A stretch of 64,000 bases of DNA from Candidatus Aalborgicola lynettensis (GTDB taxonomy: Bacteria > Pseudomonadota > Gammaproteobacteria > Burkholderiales > Burkholderiaceae_C). Shown here in pieces: positions 44,784 to 53,168 of the stretch (the first letter of the stretch is position 1; the number at the start of each line of letters is the position of its first letter). The stretch is from assembly GCA_016719405.1 (NCBI GenBank), contig JADJZE010000018.1:124001-188000 (forward strand), read 5' to 3'. Both the position numbers and the translations under genes were made by a program. The notes under the pieces were generated by a model, which saw nothing but the letters and a program-made list of their open reading frames with translations, was not told the DNA's origin and made no database searches.

Positions 44784-47285
44784 TTAGGCCTTGGCGCCCT
44801 TCATCATGGCCAGGTACGGGGCCAGGCGGGTGGCCATTTCGTCACCCAGGGCCTGCAAGGCGCTCATGGGGCGCACCATGACTTCAAAGTCCACGATCTT
44901 GCCCTCCTCGTCGAAACGAATCTGGTCGATGCCCTTGAGTTCCTTGCCATTCACCTTGGCACTGAACTCCAGGATGGCGCTCATGCCGTCTTCGCTGGTG
45001 TAGGTACGGTGGTAGGTGAAGTCCTCAAACACCTTGACCACCGTGCCCAGGATGACCTGCACCGCCTGCGCGCTGGGGTACGGCGTGTGCGCCATGGGCG
45101 AGCGGAACACGGCCTTCTTGTGCAGGATGCTGGGCAGTTCGCTCAAGTCACCTGCTGCCACCATGGCATGCCACGCCTTGAGGCTGGCCTGCACTGCAGC
45201 GGGGGCTTGGTGAGCGCCGGAGGATACGGTCAACGTGGCGGCCCCGGGGGTGACGGCGGCAGGGTCCAAGCTCAAGGCGAGCTCCGTGCCCTGCTTGATG
45301 GCGCGTTTGGCGTCCAGCTCGGCGGCCTTGTCGGCACCACCGATCAGGTGCACGGTCACACCCGCTGCCTGCAGTTCGGCCTGCAGATCGCGGTTGGGGT
45401 CTTGCCCGGCACACAGGATAACGTTGTCGACCGGCAGCACCTGCTCCTTGTCACCCACGGTGATGTGCAAGCCGGCATCGTCCACCTTGCGGTAGGTGAC
45501 GCCCGGGATCATTTCCACGCCGCGATTTTTGAGGCCGGTGCGGTGAATCCAGCCAGTGGTCTTGCCCAAACCGTCGCCCACCTTGCTGGTTTTGCGCTGC
45601 AGCAGGTAGATTTTGCGGGGCACAGCTTCGATGTTGGCGGGCTTCAAACCACCGCGTGCGCCTGCGGTGGTGTCCACGCCCCACTCGGCGAAAAACTTCG
45701 CCTTGTTGAGGCTGGGGCTCTGGCCTTCGTGCAGCAGGTATTCGCTCACGTCAAAACCAATACCGCCTGCACCAATCACGGCCACGGTTTTGCCCACGGG
45801 CTTTTTGTCGCGCAACACGTCCAAATAACCCAGTACTTTGGGGTGATTGATGCCTTCTATCTCCGGCTTGCGGGGGTTGATACCGGTAGCCAAAACCACC
45901 TGCTTGAAGCCGGCCTGCACCAGCTCGGCGGCGCTGACCTTGCGGCCCATTTGCACGGTGACGCCGGTTTGCTTCAGGCGTTCGCCAAAGTAACGCAGGG
46001 TTTCGTAAAACTCTTCTTTGCCCGGAACCTGTTTGGCCACGTTGAACTGGCCGCCAATTTCTTTGGCGGAATCAAACAAAGTTACTTCCAGGCCACGCTG
46101 CGCCGCTTCGGTAGCAAAGGCCAGACCGGCGGGGCCGGCTCCGACCACGGCCACACGCTCTTTTTTGGACAACGGCTTGCTGACCAGAATGGTTTCATGG
46201 CACGCACGCGGGTTGACCAGGCAGGAGGTGATCTTGCCCGCAAAGGTGTGGTCCAGGCAGGCCTGGTTGCAGCCAATGCAGGTGTTGATGTCTTGCGCGC
46301 GGCCGCTTGCTGCCTTGTTCACAAACTCGGGGTCGGCCAAGAAGGGGCGCGCCATGCTCACCATGTCGGCTTGTGCCGAGGCCAGCACCTGCTCGGCCAC
46401 TTCGGGCGTGTTGATGCGGTTGGTGGCCACGAGCGGAATACCCACCTTGCCCTTGAGCTGCTGCGTCACCCAGGCAAAGGCTGCGCGCGGCACCTTGGTG
46501 GCAATGGTGGGAATGCGCGCCTCGTGCCAGCCAATGCCGGTGTTGAGGATGGTGACACCGGCTTTTTCCAGCGCCTGGGCCAGTTGCACCACTTCCTCGT
46601 GTGTGGAACCACCTTCGACCAGATCCAGCATGGAGAGGCGGAAGATGATGATGAAGTTAGTTCCCACGCGTGCACGCGTGCGGCGAACAATTTCGAGCGG
46701 GAAGCGGATGCGGTTGTCATAACTACCGCCCCAGGCATCGTCGCGCTGGTTGGTCTGCGCGGCAATGAATTCGTTGATGAGGTAACCCTCGGAGCCCATG
46801 ATCTCCACACCGTCGTAGCCCGCGCTTTGCGCCAGGGCGGCGGCGTTAACGTAGTCCTCTACCGTTTGCTCTACTTCTTCGGTGGTGAGTGCGTGGGGGC
46901 GAAACGGGCTGATGGGGGCCTTGAGGGCGCTGGGTGCCACCAGTTCGGGGTGGTAGGCGTAACGGCCAAAGTGCAAGATTTGCATGCAAATTTTGCTACC
47001 TGCATCGTGCACGGCCTGCGTGATGATCTTGTGTTTGTCGGCCTCTTCCTGCGTGGTCATGGCCGCACCGCCGGGCATGGGGCGGGCGCGGTCGTTGGGG
47101 GCAATGCCGCCGGTCACGATGAGGCCCACACCCCCACGGGCGCGCTCGGCATAAAACGCGGCCATACGCTCAAACCCCTTGGGCGCCTCTTCCAGCCCCA
47201 CGTGCATGGAGCCCATGAGTACACGGTTTTTCAGGGTGGTAAAGCCCAGGTCCAAAGGCTTGAGCATGTGGGGGTAAGCAGTCAT
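44784..47285 (-). CDS. 2,4-dienoyl-CoA reductase-like flavoprotein with extra C-terminal SnoaL domain
   Basis: 833 residues, about 160 longer than FadH. Residues 1-350 form an OYE-type FMN barrel (LKNRVLMGSMHVGLEE, GSEGYLINEFIAAQTNQRDD). The [4Fe-4S] cluster cysteines are in CIGCNQACLDHTFAGKITSC. An FAD/NADPH part follows (VAVVGAGPAGLAFATEAAQR, VAVIGAGGIGFDVSEYLL). Residues about 705-820 add a SnoaL/NTF2-like domain (VQASLKAWHAMVAAGDLSEL, GIDQIRFDEEGKIVDFEVMV). The family reduces 2,4-dienoyl-CoA in unsaturated fatty-acid oxidation. The added domain suggests a modified substrate. The ATG at 47285 has an aagga site. PadR is divergent. Confidence 0.92.
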   Translation of the reverse strand: MTAYPHMLKPLDLGFTTLKNRVLMGSMHVGLEEAPKGFERMAAFYAERARGGVGLIVTGGIAPNDRARPMPGGAAMTTQEEADKHKIITQAVHDAGSKICMQILHFGRYAYHPELVAPSALKAPISPFRPHALTTEEVEQTVEDYVNAAALAQSAGYDGVEIMGSEGYLINEFIAAQTNQRDDAWGGSYDNRIRFPLEIVRRTRARVGTNFIIIFRLSMLDLVEGGSTHEEVVQLAQALEKAGVTILNTGIGWHEARIPTIATKVPRAAFAWVTQQLKGKVGIPLVATNRINTPEVAEQVLASAQADMVSMARPFLADPEFVNKAASGRAQDINTCIGCNQACLDHTFAGKITSCLVNPRACHETILVSKPLSKKERVAVVGAGPAGLAFATEAAQRGLEVTLFDSAKEIGGQFNVAKQVPGKEEFYETLRYFGERLKQTGVTVQMGRKVSAAELVQAGFKQVVLATGINPRKPEIEGINHPKVLGYLDVLRDKKPVGKTVAVIGAGGIGFDVSEYLLHEGQSPSLNKAKFFAEWGVDTTAGARGGLKPANIEAVPRKIYLLQRKTSKVGDGLGKTTGWIHRTGLKNRGVEMIPGVTYRKVDDAGLHITVGDKEQVLPVDNVILCAGQDPNRDLQAELQAAGVTVHLIGGADKAAELDAKRAIKQGTELALSLDPAAVTPGAATLTVSSGAHQAPAAVQASLKAWHAMVAAGDLSELPSILHKKAVFRSPMAHTPYPSAQAVQVILGTVVKVFEDFTYHRTYTSEDGMSAILEFSAKVNGKELKGIDQIRFDEEGKIVDFEVMVRPMSALQALGDEMATRLAPYLAMMKGAKA

Positions 47286-47317
47286 GAATACGTCCTTGAG
47301 GTTAAAAAATGGTCGCA

Positions 47318-47340
47318 ACTATGCAACCAGTTGCAATAGT
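47318..47340. promoter_or_regulatory. Operator 1 (PadR-type palindrome)
   Basis: tatgcaaccagttgcaata with flanking aac/gtt extends to an almost perfect 25-bp palindrome. It lies about 35 bp upstream of the dienoyl-CoA reductase start, in place to block its promoter. Confidence 0.8.
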
Positions 47341-47359
47341 TTATGGCGACTTGGGATTT

Positions 47360-47377
47360 TATGCAACTGGTTGCATA
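47360..47377. promoter_or_regulatory. Operator 2 (PadR-type palindrome)
   Basis: tatgcaactggttgcata is a perfect palindrome of the same sequence as operator 1, about 40 bp away (roughly four helical turns) and 29 bp before padR. This arrangement suggests control of both divergent genes. Confidence 0.85.
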
Positions 47378-47405
47378 GTTTGTTTTCTGCCCGTAGACTC
47401 GGCGC

Positions 47406-47978
47406 ATGTCCCTTGCCCACGCTGTGCTGACCTCCTTGATCGAAAAATCGTCGTCCGGTTACGAACTGGCGCGCCGGTTTGACAAGTCGATTGGCTATTT
47501 CTGGCATGCCACACACCAGCAGATTTACCGTGAACTGGCGCGTATGGAGGCCGCAGGGTGGATCGAATCCAGCTCGGCCCCGGACGCCGGCAAAACCCGT
47601 AAGCGCGAATACCGGGTGTTGGAGGCGGGTCGTGCGGAGTTGGCGCGCTGGGCGTGCCAACCCTCACCCGCCATGGATTTGCGCGATGAATTCATGGTGA
47701 AGCTGCGTGCCGATGCGGCCTTGGGCGAAATTGACTCGCGCGACGAACTGCGCCGGCGCATAACCTTGCACCAGGACACGCTAGACCATTACCGCGCCAT
47801 TGAGCAGCGCGATTTTTTGCACGGCAAGCCACTCGCGCGCGAGGCCCGCATCCACCACATGATTCTGAAAAAGGGCATTTTGTACGAGGAAAACTCGATC
47901 GCCTGGGACACCGAAATGCTGGCTTTGTTGCAGGAAACGGTCGACCCGGCGCCGCCCGCCGCATGCACAGACGCGTAA
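47406..47978 (+). CDS. PadR family transcriptional regulator
   Basis: 190 residues. The N-terminal winged helix is SLAHAVLTSLIEKSSSGYEL, then FWHATHQQIYRELARMEAAG, the PadR recognition region. The C-terminal half is a long coiled helix (LRRRITLHQDTLDHYRAIEQ) of the PadR-s2 (Vir_act_alpha_C) type used for dimerisation. Members repress until a phenolic or similar small ligand binds. The two palindromes upstream are likely its operators, and the divergent flavoprotein gene its target. Confidence 0.93.
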   Translation: MSLAHAVLTSLIEKSSSGYELARRFDKSIGYFWHATHQQIYRELARMEAAGWIESSSAPDAGKTRKREYRVLEAGRAELARWACQPSPAMDLRDEFMVKLRADAALGEIDSRDELRRRITLHQDTLDHYRAIEQRDFLHGKPLAREARIHHMILKKGILYEENSIAWDTEMLALLQETVDPAPPAACTDA

Positions 47979-48020
47979 CTCCATCGTGGAAGGCGCAGGT
48001 CATCGCAGGGAAAAATGGAC

Positions 48021-48051
48021 GCAAAAAAACCGCTACGTGAGCGGTTTTTGC
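48021..48051. terminator. Bidirectional terminator
   Basis: gcaaaaaaaccgct-acgtg-agcggtttttgc: a stem flanked by A-run on one side and T-run on the other, between the convergent padR and cytochrome genes. Confidence 0.9.
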
Positions 48052-48072
48052 AATCAGGGCGAAGGCCGCGCT

Positions 48073-48738
48073 TTACTGAAAACGATCAGGCTGCACGGTT
48101 TTAAGTTCGCCGTTCAAACTGCCAATGTAGTTGGCCAGCGTTTTGAGTTCGCCGTTGGAGAACTGTTTGGCCACACCGCCCATGATGGCGTTGCTGCGAC
48201 CGATTTGTGCATTGCCTTCGATTTTGTACGCCTTCAAAGCGGCATACAGGTAGTCGCTATGCTGACCCGCAATTTTGGGGTACGAGGCGTCCAATGGTGT
48301 GTTCAGGTTTTCACCGTGGCAAGCCGTACAACCCCCTTTTGCAATCAGTTCCAATGCTTTGGCGGAATCACCGCGAATTTTCAGGGGCACTGCAGACCCC
48401 GCTTTGGCACCACTGGCTTCGTAGTAGGCTGCCAGGTCAGCAATATCCTGGGCGCTCAAGGTATCAGCCACACCGCGCATGGAGGGGTGTTTTCGCTCCC
48501 CTTTTTTGTACGCATGCAAGGATGCGGCGATGTACTTGCCACCTTGACCGGAAATTTTGGGAACCTTGTAGACCTCGGGAAAACCAGCGTGGTAGCCCAC
48601 AATGCCGTGGCAGCCAACACACATGGCATTTTTTTTCTCCCCCGCGCTGGCATCCCCCTTGGTTTCTTGGGCAAATGCCGGAAATACCGTCGCAGAAGCG
48701 ACAATGACAGCGGACAGGACGAACAGAAATGGATTCAT
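48073..48738 (-). CDS. Dihaem cytochrome c4-like protein
   Basis: 221 residues from the ATG at 48738: a signal peptide (FLFVLSAVIVASATVFPAFA) and two cytochrome c domains. Haem motifs are CVGCH (first) and CTACH (second), each with later Met candidates (PSMRGVADTL and NAIMGGVAKQF). Domain repetition is typical of cytochrome c4, a periplasmic electron carrier that can feed cytochrome oxidases such as the one encoded at 21-25 kb. Its upstream region (48740-48800) is AT-rich, consistent with a strong promoter. Confidence 0.93.
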   Translation of the reverse strand: MNPFLFVLSAVIVASATVFPAFAQETKGDASAGEKKNAMCVGCHGIVGYHAGFPEVYKVPKISGQGGKYIAASLHAYKKGERKHPSMRGVADTLSAQDIADLAAYYEASGAKAGSAVPLKIRGDSAKALELIAKGGCTACHGENLNTPLDASYPKIAGQHSDYLYAALKAYKIEGNAQIGRSNAIMGGVAKQFSNGELKTLANYIGSLNGELKTVQPDRFQ

Positions 48739-48879
48739 TTTGCGAGGACAATTGAGCATTGTTTGATGCAGATCTAATTTTTATTATATAGACCCATGTA
48801 AATGGGCGTATTTTTGTCCGGGCACCCGTCACCACGCCACGATAACCGCCATTCTTTTTGATCCGCAAGCCCCACCACC

Positions 48880-49734
48880 ATGAAATTCCACGGAACCCCC
48901 AATTACGTTGCCACCCAGGACCTGATGTTGTCCGTCAACGCCGCCATCACACTGCAACGCCCGCTGCTGGTCAAAGGCGAGCCCGGCACCGGCAAAACCA
49001 TGCTGGCCGAAGAGGTGGCCCAGGCACTGGGCATCCCCCTGCTGCAGTGGCACATCAAGTCCACCACCAAGGCGCAGCAGGGCCTGTATGAATACGACGC
49101 GGTGAGCCGCCTGCGCGACTCCCAACTCAAAGACCTGGATGGTGGTGAGCGCGTCAAAGACATCAACAACTACATCGTCAAAGGTGTGCTGTGGCAGGCG
49201 TTTACCGCCGACCAGCCGGTGGCGCTGCTGATCGACGAAATTGACAAGGCCGACATCGAGTTTCCCAACGACCTGCTGCGCGAAATCGACCGCATGGAGT
49301 TTTACTGCTATGAAACCCGCGAGCTGATCAAGGCCAAACACCGTCCGCTGGTGTTTATTACCTCCAATAACGAGAAGGAGTTGCCCGACGCCTTTTTGCG
49401 CCGCTGCTTCTTCCACTACATCAAGTTCCCCGATGCCACCACCATGCAAAGCATTGTGGATGTGCACTTCCCCGGTCTCAAGCAGGAACTGCTGACCGCC
49501 GCCATGAAAACCTTTTATGACGTGCGCAACTTGCCGGGTCTGAAGAAGAAGCCTTCCACCAGCGAACTACTCGACTGGCTCAAGCTGCTGCTGGCGGAAG
49601 ACATTCCGGCCTCCGCCTTGCACAGCAAGGACGACAAAATGGCTGTGCCTCCGCTGGTGGGAGCCCTGCTGAAAAATGAGCAGGACTCAACGCTGTTTGA
49701 AAAACTGATGTTCATGCAGCGCCACAACCGCTAA
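48880..49734 (+). CDS. MoxR family AAA+ ATPase
   Basis: 284 residues. Walker A is KGEPGTGKTMLAEEVA, Walker B VALLIDEIDKADIEFP, sensor 1 VFITSNNEKELPDAFLRRC. MoxR ATPases act with VWA-domain proteins as chaperones in assembly of metalloenzymes or envelope complexes. The VWA partner is encoded at 50490, after an intervening GNAT gene. The N-terminus (KFHGTPNYVATQDLMLSVNA) is typical of the CoxD-like branch. Confidence 0.93.
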   Translation: MKFHGTPNYVATQDLMLSVNAAITLQRPLLVKGEPGTGKTMLAEEVAQALGIPLLQWHIKSTTKAQQGLYEYDAVSRLRDSQLKDLDGGERVKDINNYIVKGVLWQAFTADQPVALLIDEIDKADIEFPNDLLREIDRMEFYCYETRELIKAKHRPLVFITSNNEKELPDAFLRRCFFHYIKFPDATTMQSIVDVHFPGLKQELLTAAMKTFYDVRNLPGLKKKPSTSELLDWLKLLLAEDIPASALHSKDDKMAVPPLVGALLKNEQDSTLFEKLMFMQRHNR

Positions 49735-49882
49735 CACGCCATGAAACGCGGCAGGGCCGACGCCTGGTTTTGTCGGCGGGCGCTGCTGGGTTTTGGGGCG
49801 GGCTGGAGTTTTGCCGGGGCCAGCGGGGCGGCGCGGCGGGGCGGCGGGGGGCGGCGCCGCGCTCACGCACAAAGGACTGAGC

Positions 49883-50500
49883 ATGGCCTTCGTCGAGCCC
49901 CTCACCCTGTCGGCACGCGGCGTGCGGCTGGAGCCTTTGGCGCTGGCGCACGAAGCCGGTCTGCGCGCGGCGGCCTCCGATGGCGAGTTGTGGAAGTTAC
50001 GCATCACCTCGGTGCCAGAGCCGCATGAAACGCGACAGTACATCCAGGATGCTCTGGCCATGCGCGATGCCGGTCACCGCCTGGCCTTTGCGGTGATCGA
50101 CAGCGCCAACGGCCACGTACTGGGCTGCACCAGCTACCACGACATTGTTCCGGCTATTAAACGGGTCGAAATTGGCTGGACCTGGTACGCCCAAAGCAGC
50201 CAGCGCAGCCACGTCAACACCACCGCCAAGTTGCTGCTGCTGACCCATGCGTTTGAAGTACTGGGCTGCCACGTGGTGGGCTGGCGCACCGACAACTTCA
50301 ACTTTGCCTCCCAGGCCGCCATTGAACGCCTGGGCGCCAAAAAAGACGGCGTCATCCGGGGCCATGCGCTGCGCCGCGACGGCACCATCCGCGACACCGT
50401 GATGTACAGCATGCGCAGCGGCGAGTGGCCCGAGGCCAAGGCGCAGTTGCTGTACCTACTGGACAAACCGCGCAACCTGCAAAACCACCATGCTGCTTGA
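49883..50500 (+). CDS. GNAT family acetyltransferase (RimJ/RimL-like)
   Basis: 205 residues. The acetyl-CoA region is seen as IGWTWYAQSSQRSHVNTTAK, then LLLLTHAFEVLGCHVVGWRT, and the C-terminal NFASQAAIERLGAKKDGVIR, a pattern of N-terminal protein acetyltransferases of the RimJ/RimL group. The start at 49883 is followed by a normal coding frame. The 3' end overlaps the VWA gene by 11 bp, so the three genes moxR-gnat-vwa are translated together. The 148-bp gap from moxR is very G-rich and holds no clear gene. Confidence 0.88.
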   Translation: MAFVEPLTLSARGVRLEPLALAHEAGLRAAASDGELWKLRITSVPEPHETRQYIQDALAMRDAGHRLAFAVIDSANGHVLGCTSYHDIVPAIKRVEIGWTWYAQSSQRSHVNTTAKLLLLTHAFEVLGCHVVGWRTDNFNFASQAAIERLGAKKDGVIRGHALRRDGTIRDTVMYSMRSGEWPEAKAQLLYLLDKPRNLQNHHAA

Positions 50501-51704
50501 TTTCTTTTACACCCTGCGTTCGGCCAAGCTGCCAGTCTCAGTCAAGGAATACCTCACGCTTTTGGAAGCCCTGCAAAAGGGTGTGGTGGGGCCTAAAACG
50601 CCCGCACCCGGCGAGGGCGCCGAGCCCAGCGGCTACACGATTGACGACTTCTATTACTTGGCACGCACCGCGCTGGTCAAAGACGAAAAACACTACGACA
50701 AATTCGACCGCGCCTTTGCCGCCTACTTCAAAGGCGTGGAGATGGTGGCCGACTTCAGCAAAGACATTCCCGCCGAATGGTTGCGCAAAAACCTGGAGAA
50801 GTACCTCAGCCCCGAAGAGCTGGCCAAAATCGCAAAGATGGGCTGGGACGAGCTGATGGAAACACTCAAGAAGCGGCTGGAAGAGCAAAAAGAACGCCAC
50901 GAAGGCGGCAACAAATGGATTGGCACCGGCGGCACCTCGCCCTTTGGCGCCTTTGGCCAAAACCCCCAGGGCATTCGCATTGGCCAAAACAAAAGCCGCA
51001 ACAAAAGCGCCGTCAAAGTGTGGGACCAACGGGCCTACCGCGACTACGACGACACGCAAGAGCTGGGCACCCGCAACATCAAGGTGGCGCTACGCCGGCT
51101 GCGCAAATTTGCACGCGAGGGGCACGAGGACGAGCTGGACCTGGACCACACCATTTCGTCCACTGCCGCCAACGCCGGTTACCTGGACATCAAGATGCGC
51201 CCCGAGCGCCACAACAACGTCAAAGTGCTGCTGCTGATGGACGTGGGCGGCACCATGGACGAGCACATTGCGCGTGTGGAAGAGTTGTTCAGCGCCACCA
51301 AGACCGAGTTCAAGCACCTGGAGTTTTATTACTTCCACAACTGCGTGTATGACTTCATGTGGAAGAACAACCGGCGCCGCTTTGCCGAAAAGTTTGACAC
51401 CTGGGACATCATCCGCAAGTACAACAAAGACTACAAACTGATCTTTGTGGGCGACGCCACCATGAGCCCGTACGAAATTGTGCAGCCCGGTGGCAGCGTG
51501 GAATACAACAACGAAGAAGCCGGTGCCGAATGGCTGCAACGGCTGCTGAGCGCTTTCCCCAAACACGCGTGGATCAACCCCGAGCCACAAGGCGTATGGC
51601 AGTACCGCCAGAGCATCAGCATCATCCAGGACATCGTGCACCAGCACATGTTCCCGCTCACCATCAAGGGGCTGGAAGAGGCCATGCGCCATTTGACTAA
51701 ATAA
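50490..51704 (+). CDS. VWA domain-containing CoxE-like protein
   Basis: 404 residues. The N-terminal part (DFFYTLRSAKLPVSVKEYLT) is conserved in CoxE-like proteins. A charged linker and a C-terminal von Willebrand A domain follow (about 235-390, VKVLLLMDVGGTMDEHIARV). The metal site reads DxGGT instead of DxSxS, which is normal for this subgroup. It is a partner of the MoxR ATPase and probably acts in the cytosol. Confidence 0.9.
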   Translation: MLLDFFYTLRSAKLPVSVKEYLTLLEALQKGVVGPKTPAPGEGAEPSGYTIDDFYYLARTALVKDEKHYDKFDRAFAAYFKGVEMVADFSKDIPAEWLRKNLEKYLSPEELAKIAKMGWDELMETLKKRLEEQKERHEGGNKWIGTGGTSPFGAFGQNPQGIRIGQNKSRNKSAVKVWDQRAYRDYDDTQELGTRNIKVALRRLRKFAREGHEDELDLDHTISSTAANAGYLDIKMRPERHNNVKVLLLMDVGGTMDEHIARVEELFSATKTEFKHLEFYYFHNCVYDFMWKNNRRRFAEKFDTWDIIRKYNKDYKLIFVGDATMSPYEIVQPGGSVEYNNEEAGAEWLQRLLSAFPKHAWINPEPQGVWQYRQSISIIQDIVHQHMFPLTIKGLEEAMRHLTK

Positions 51705-51708
51705 TGGC

Positions 51709-51793
51709 TTTGCGGGACAGACCTTTAGCTCTGTCCCCAACTGATCAGGAAACTTTGCGGGACAGACCTTCAGCTCTGTCCCCAACTGACCAG
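51709..51793. repeat. Two tandem hairpin units (45-bp period) before tRNA-Arg
   Basis: Two units of ttgcgggacagacctt(t/c)agctctgtccccaactga. Each folds as gggacaga-loop-tctgtccc (8 bp). They separate the VWA gene from the tRNA and may act as terminators for the upstream operon. Confidence 0.85.
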
Positions 51794-51820
51794 GGGGACG
51801 GCACTTACAATCCCCGCTTC

Positions 51821-51895
51821 GTCTTCGTAGTTCAATGGATAGAACGGCCCCCTCCTAAGGGGCAGATACAGGTTCGATTCCTGTCGAAGGCACCA
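51821..51895 (+). tRNA. tRNA-Arg (anticodon CCT)
   Basis: Acceptor arms gtcttcg/cgaaggc pair with one G-U, the T-arm loop is ggttcgattcc, and the anticodon arm gcccc-ctcctaa-ggggc gives anticodon CCT, reading AGG. The CCA end is encoded (51893-51895). A coding gene begins five bases later. Confidence 0.95.
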
Positions 51896-51900
51896 GCACT

Positions 51901-52644
51901 ATGCAAATATCCTCGCTCTTCCTCGCACCCCTGCTCGCCATCACCCTCGCCTTCCCCGCCCAGGCCGAAACCCGCAAATGCACCGGCCGCGACGGCAAGG
52001 TGACCTACAGCGATGTGGTGTGCCCGGAGCGCACCCAGTCCGAGCGCAGCGTAGACACCCGTGGCAACACGCTGGATGCCTCCGAACTGCGCGACAAAGT
52101 GCAAAAGGACAAGGCGCAAACCGAGCAGGCCGAAGCCTTGGCGCGCGAACGCGCCACCATGGAGGCCAGCCTGCAGCAACAAGCGCAAGCCCAGGCGGCA
52201 CACGCAGCGCGGCAGGATGCGCTGAATGCCGAGAAAGACGCCGCCGCCTATGCCAACTGCGTGCGCGATGTGGAGCGCCAGTCGCCCACCGAGGACGTCA
52301 AGGCAGAGTTGTTTGCCGCCTGCCGCACGGCGGGCCCCAGCCAGCGCCAGACCGGCATGACCGAAGCGGCCCTGCACGATTGCATCCAAAGCGTGGACCG
52401 CACGCGCGTCGTTGGCAAAGACAAGGCACGGCAACTGGCGACCTGCCATGGGGCCGATGTGAAGCCCGAACCCGTGGTGGTGGTAGTGCCTGCCACGCGG
52501 CTGCGGCCACCCAAACTCACCGGATGTGACGCCACCCGATGCGTGGACGACCGGGGCCGACGCTACACCCGCCAGGGCGCCGCACTGCGCCGGGATGACG
52601 GCACACTCTGCCAAGCCACAGGCGAGGTAGTGCGCTGCCATTAG
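51901..52644 (+). CDS. Secreted DUF4124-like protein
   Basis: 247 residues. The signal peptide (SLFLAPLLAITLAFPAQA) is followed by a DUF4124-type module (RKCTGRDGKVTYSDVVCP), an Ala/Gln/Glu-rich coiled helix (residues about 60-115), and a Cys-containing C-terminal domain (FAACRTAGPS, CIQSVDRTR, GCDATRCVDD). Envelope location, function unknown. The start lies just after the tRNA CCA, so the two may share transcription. Confidence 0.78.
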   Translation: MQISSLFLAPLLAITLAFPAQAETRKCTGRDGKVTYSDVVCPERTQSERSVDTRGNTLDASELRDKVQKDKAQTEQAEALARERATMEASLQQQAQAQAAHAARQDALNAEKDAAAYANCVRDVERQSPTEDVKAELFAACRTAGPSQRQTGMTEAALHDCIQSVDRTRVVGKDKARQLATCHGADVKPEPVVVVVPATRLRPPKLTGCDATRCVDDRGRRYTRQGAALRRDDGTLCQATGEVVRCH

Positions 52645-52680
52645 GGCCGTCGCGCAGGGGATGCCCCCTGCGCCCCAAGC

Positions 52681-52720
52681 GTGCTGTCAACGCCCGCCTG
52701 GCGCTACATTTTTTGTAGCT
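52681..52720. repeat. Dispersed hairpin repeat, degenerate copy
   Basis: Only the terminal hairpin (gcgctacattttttgtagc) is clear. The arm before it is shortened. The surrounding 284-bp intergenic region otherwise holds a second small hairpin (gcaggggatgccccctgc) and the vapBC operator. Confidence 0.6.
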
Positions 52721-52882
52721 AATCCCGCTCGTCTGGCATGCGGAAATGGCCTATTTGCTTATCCATCCAGCGCCCCCCCCGCGCGGCGCACGTCGGCCAC
52801 CGAGGTACGGCGATCCCGAGCAGATCTGCCGCGCCTGTTGGGATCGCTTACTACACGCTGCAGGCGCTTGCCGTTTTGTGGT

Positions 52883-52916
52883 GTTGCACGATCTTCGTGC
52901 AACACGAAGTTCGTGT
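52883..52916. promoter_or_regulatory. Two overlapping palindromes upstream of vapBC
   Basis: gttgcacga-tct-tcgtgcaac (9-bp arms) and acacgaa-g-ttcgtgt (7-bp arms) share two bases. Overlapping operators immediately upstream of a toxin-antitoxin pair are typical targets of the antitoxin-toxin complex. Confidence 0.7.
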
Positions 52917-52928
52917 AAACTGCACTCC

Positions 52929-53168
52929 ATGAAAAACGTAACGGTCACCGTGGACGATGCCGCCTTGGAGTGGGTGCGCATTGAGGCTGCCAAGCGCAAC
53001 ACCAGTGTTTCCAAACTGGTGGGCGAGATGATTGCGGACAAAATGCGGCATGACGACTCTTACGAGCGCGCCATGCGCGAGGCCTTGCGCTTTGAGCCCA
53101 TCGCCTTTGAGGGGAACTACCTGACGCGCGACGACATTTATGCCGATCGAATCGACCGTTTTCGTTGA
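52929..53168 (+). CDS. VapB-like antitoxin (ribbon-helix-helix)
   Basis: 79 residues. The N-terminal MKNVTVTVDDAALEWVRIEA and RNTSVSKLVGEMIADKM fit a ribbon-helix-helix DNA-binding antitoxin. The C-terminal FEGNYLTRDDIYADRIDRFR should cover the toxin active site. It overlaps vapC by 29 bases. Regulation is through the upstream palindromes. Confidence 0.88.
   Translation: MKNVTVTVDDAALEWVRIEAAKRNTSVSKLVGEMIADKMRHDDSYERAMREALRFEPIAFEGNYLTRDDIYADRIDRFR

Noticed and set aside
45009..47339. A 776-codon plus-strand open frame opposite the dienoyl-CoA reductase gene
   Set aside because: It mirrors the codon positions of a clearly conserved gene, has His/Gly-rich shadow composition and no domain.
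51821..51895. tRNA-Arg as an integration site for the downstream accessory genes
   Set aside because: No repeated tRNA 3' end was found downstream and no tyrosine integrase is present.
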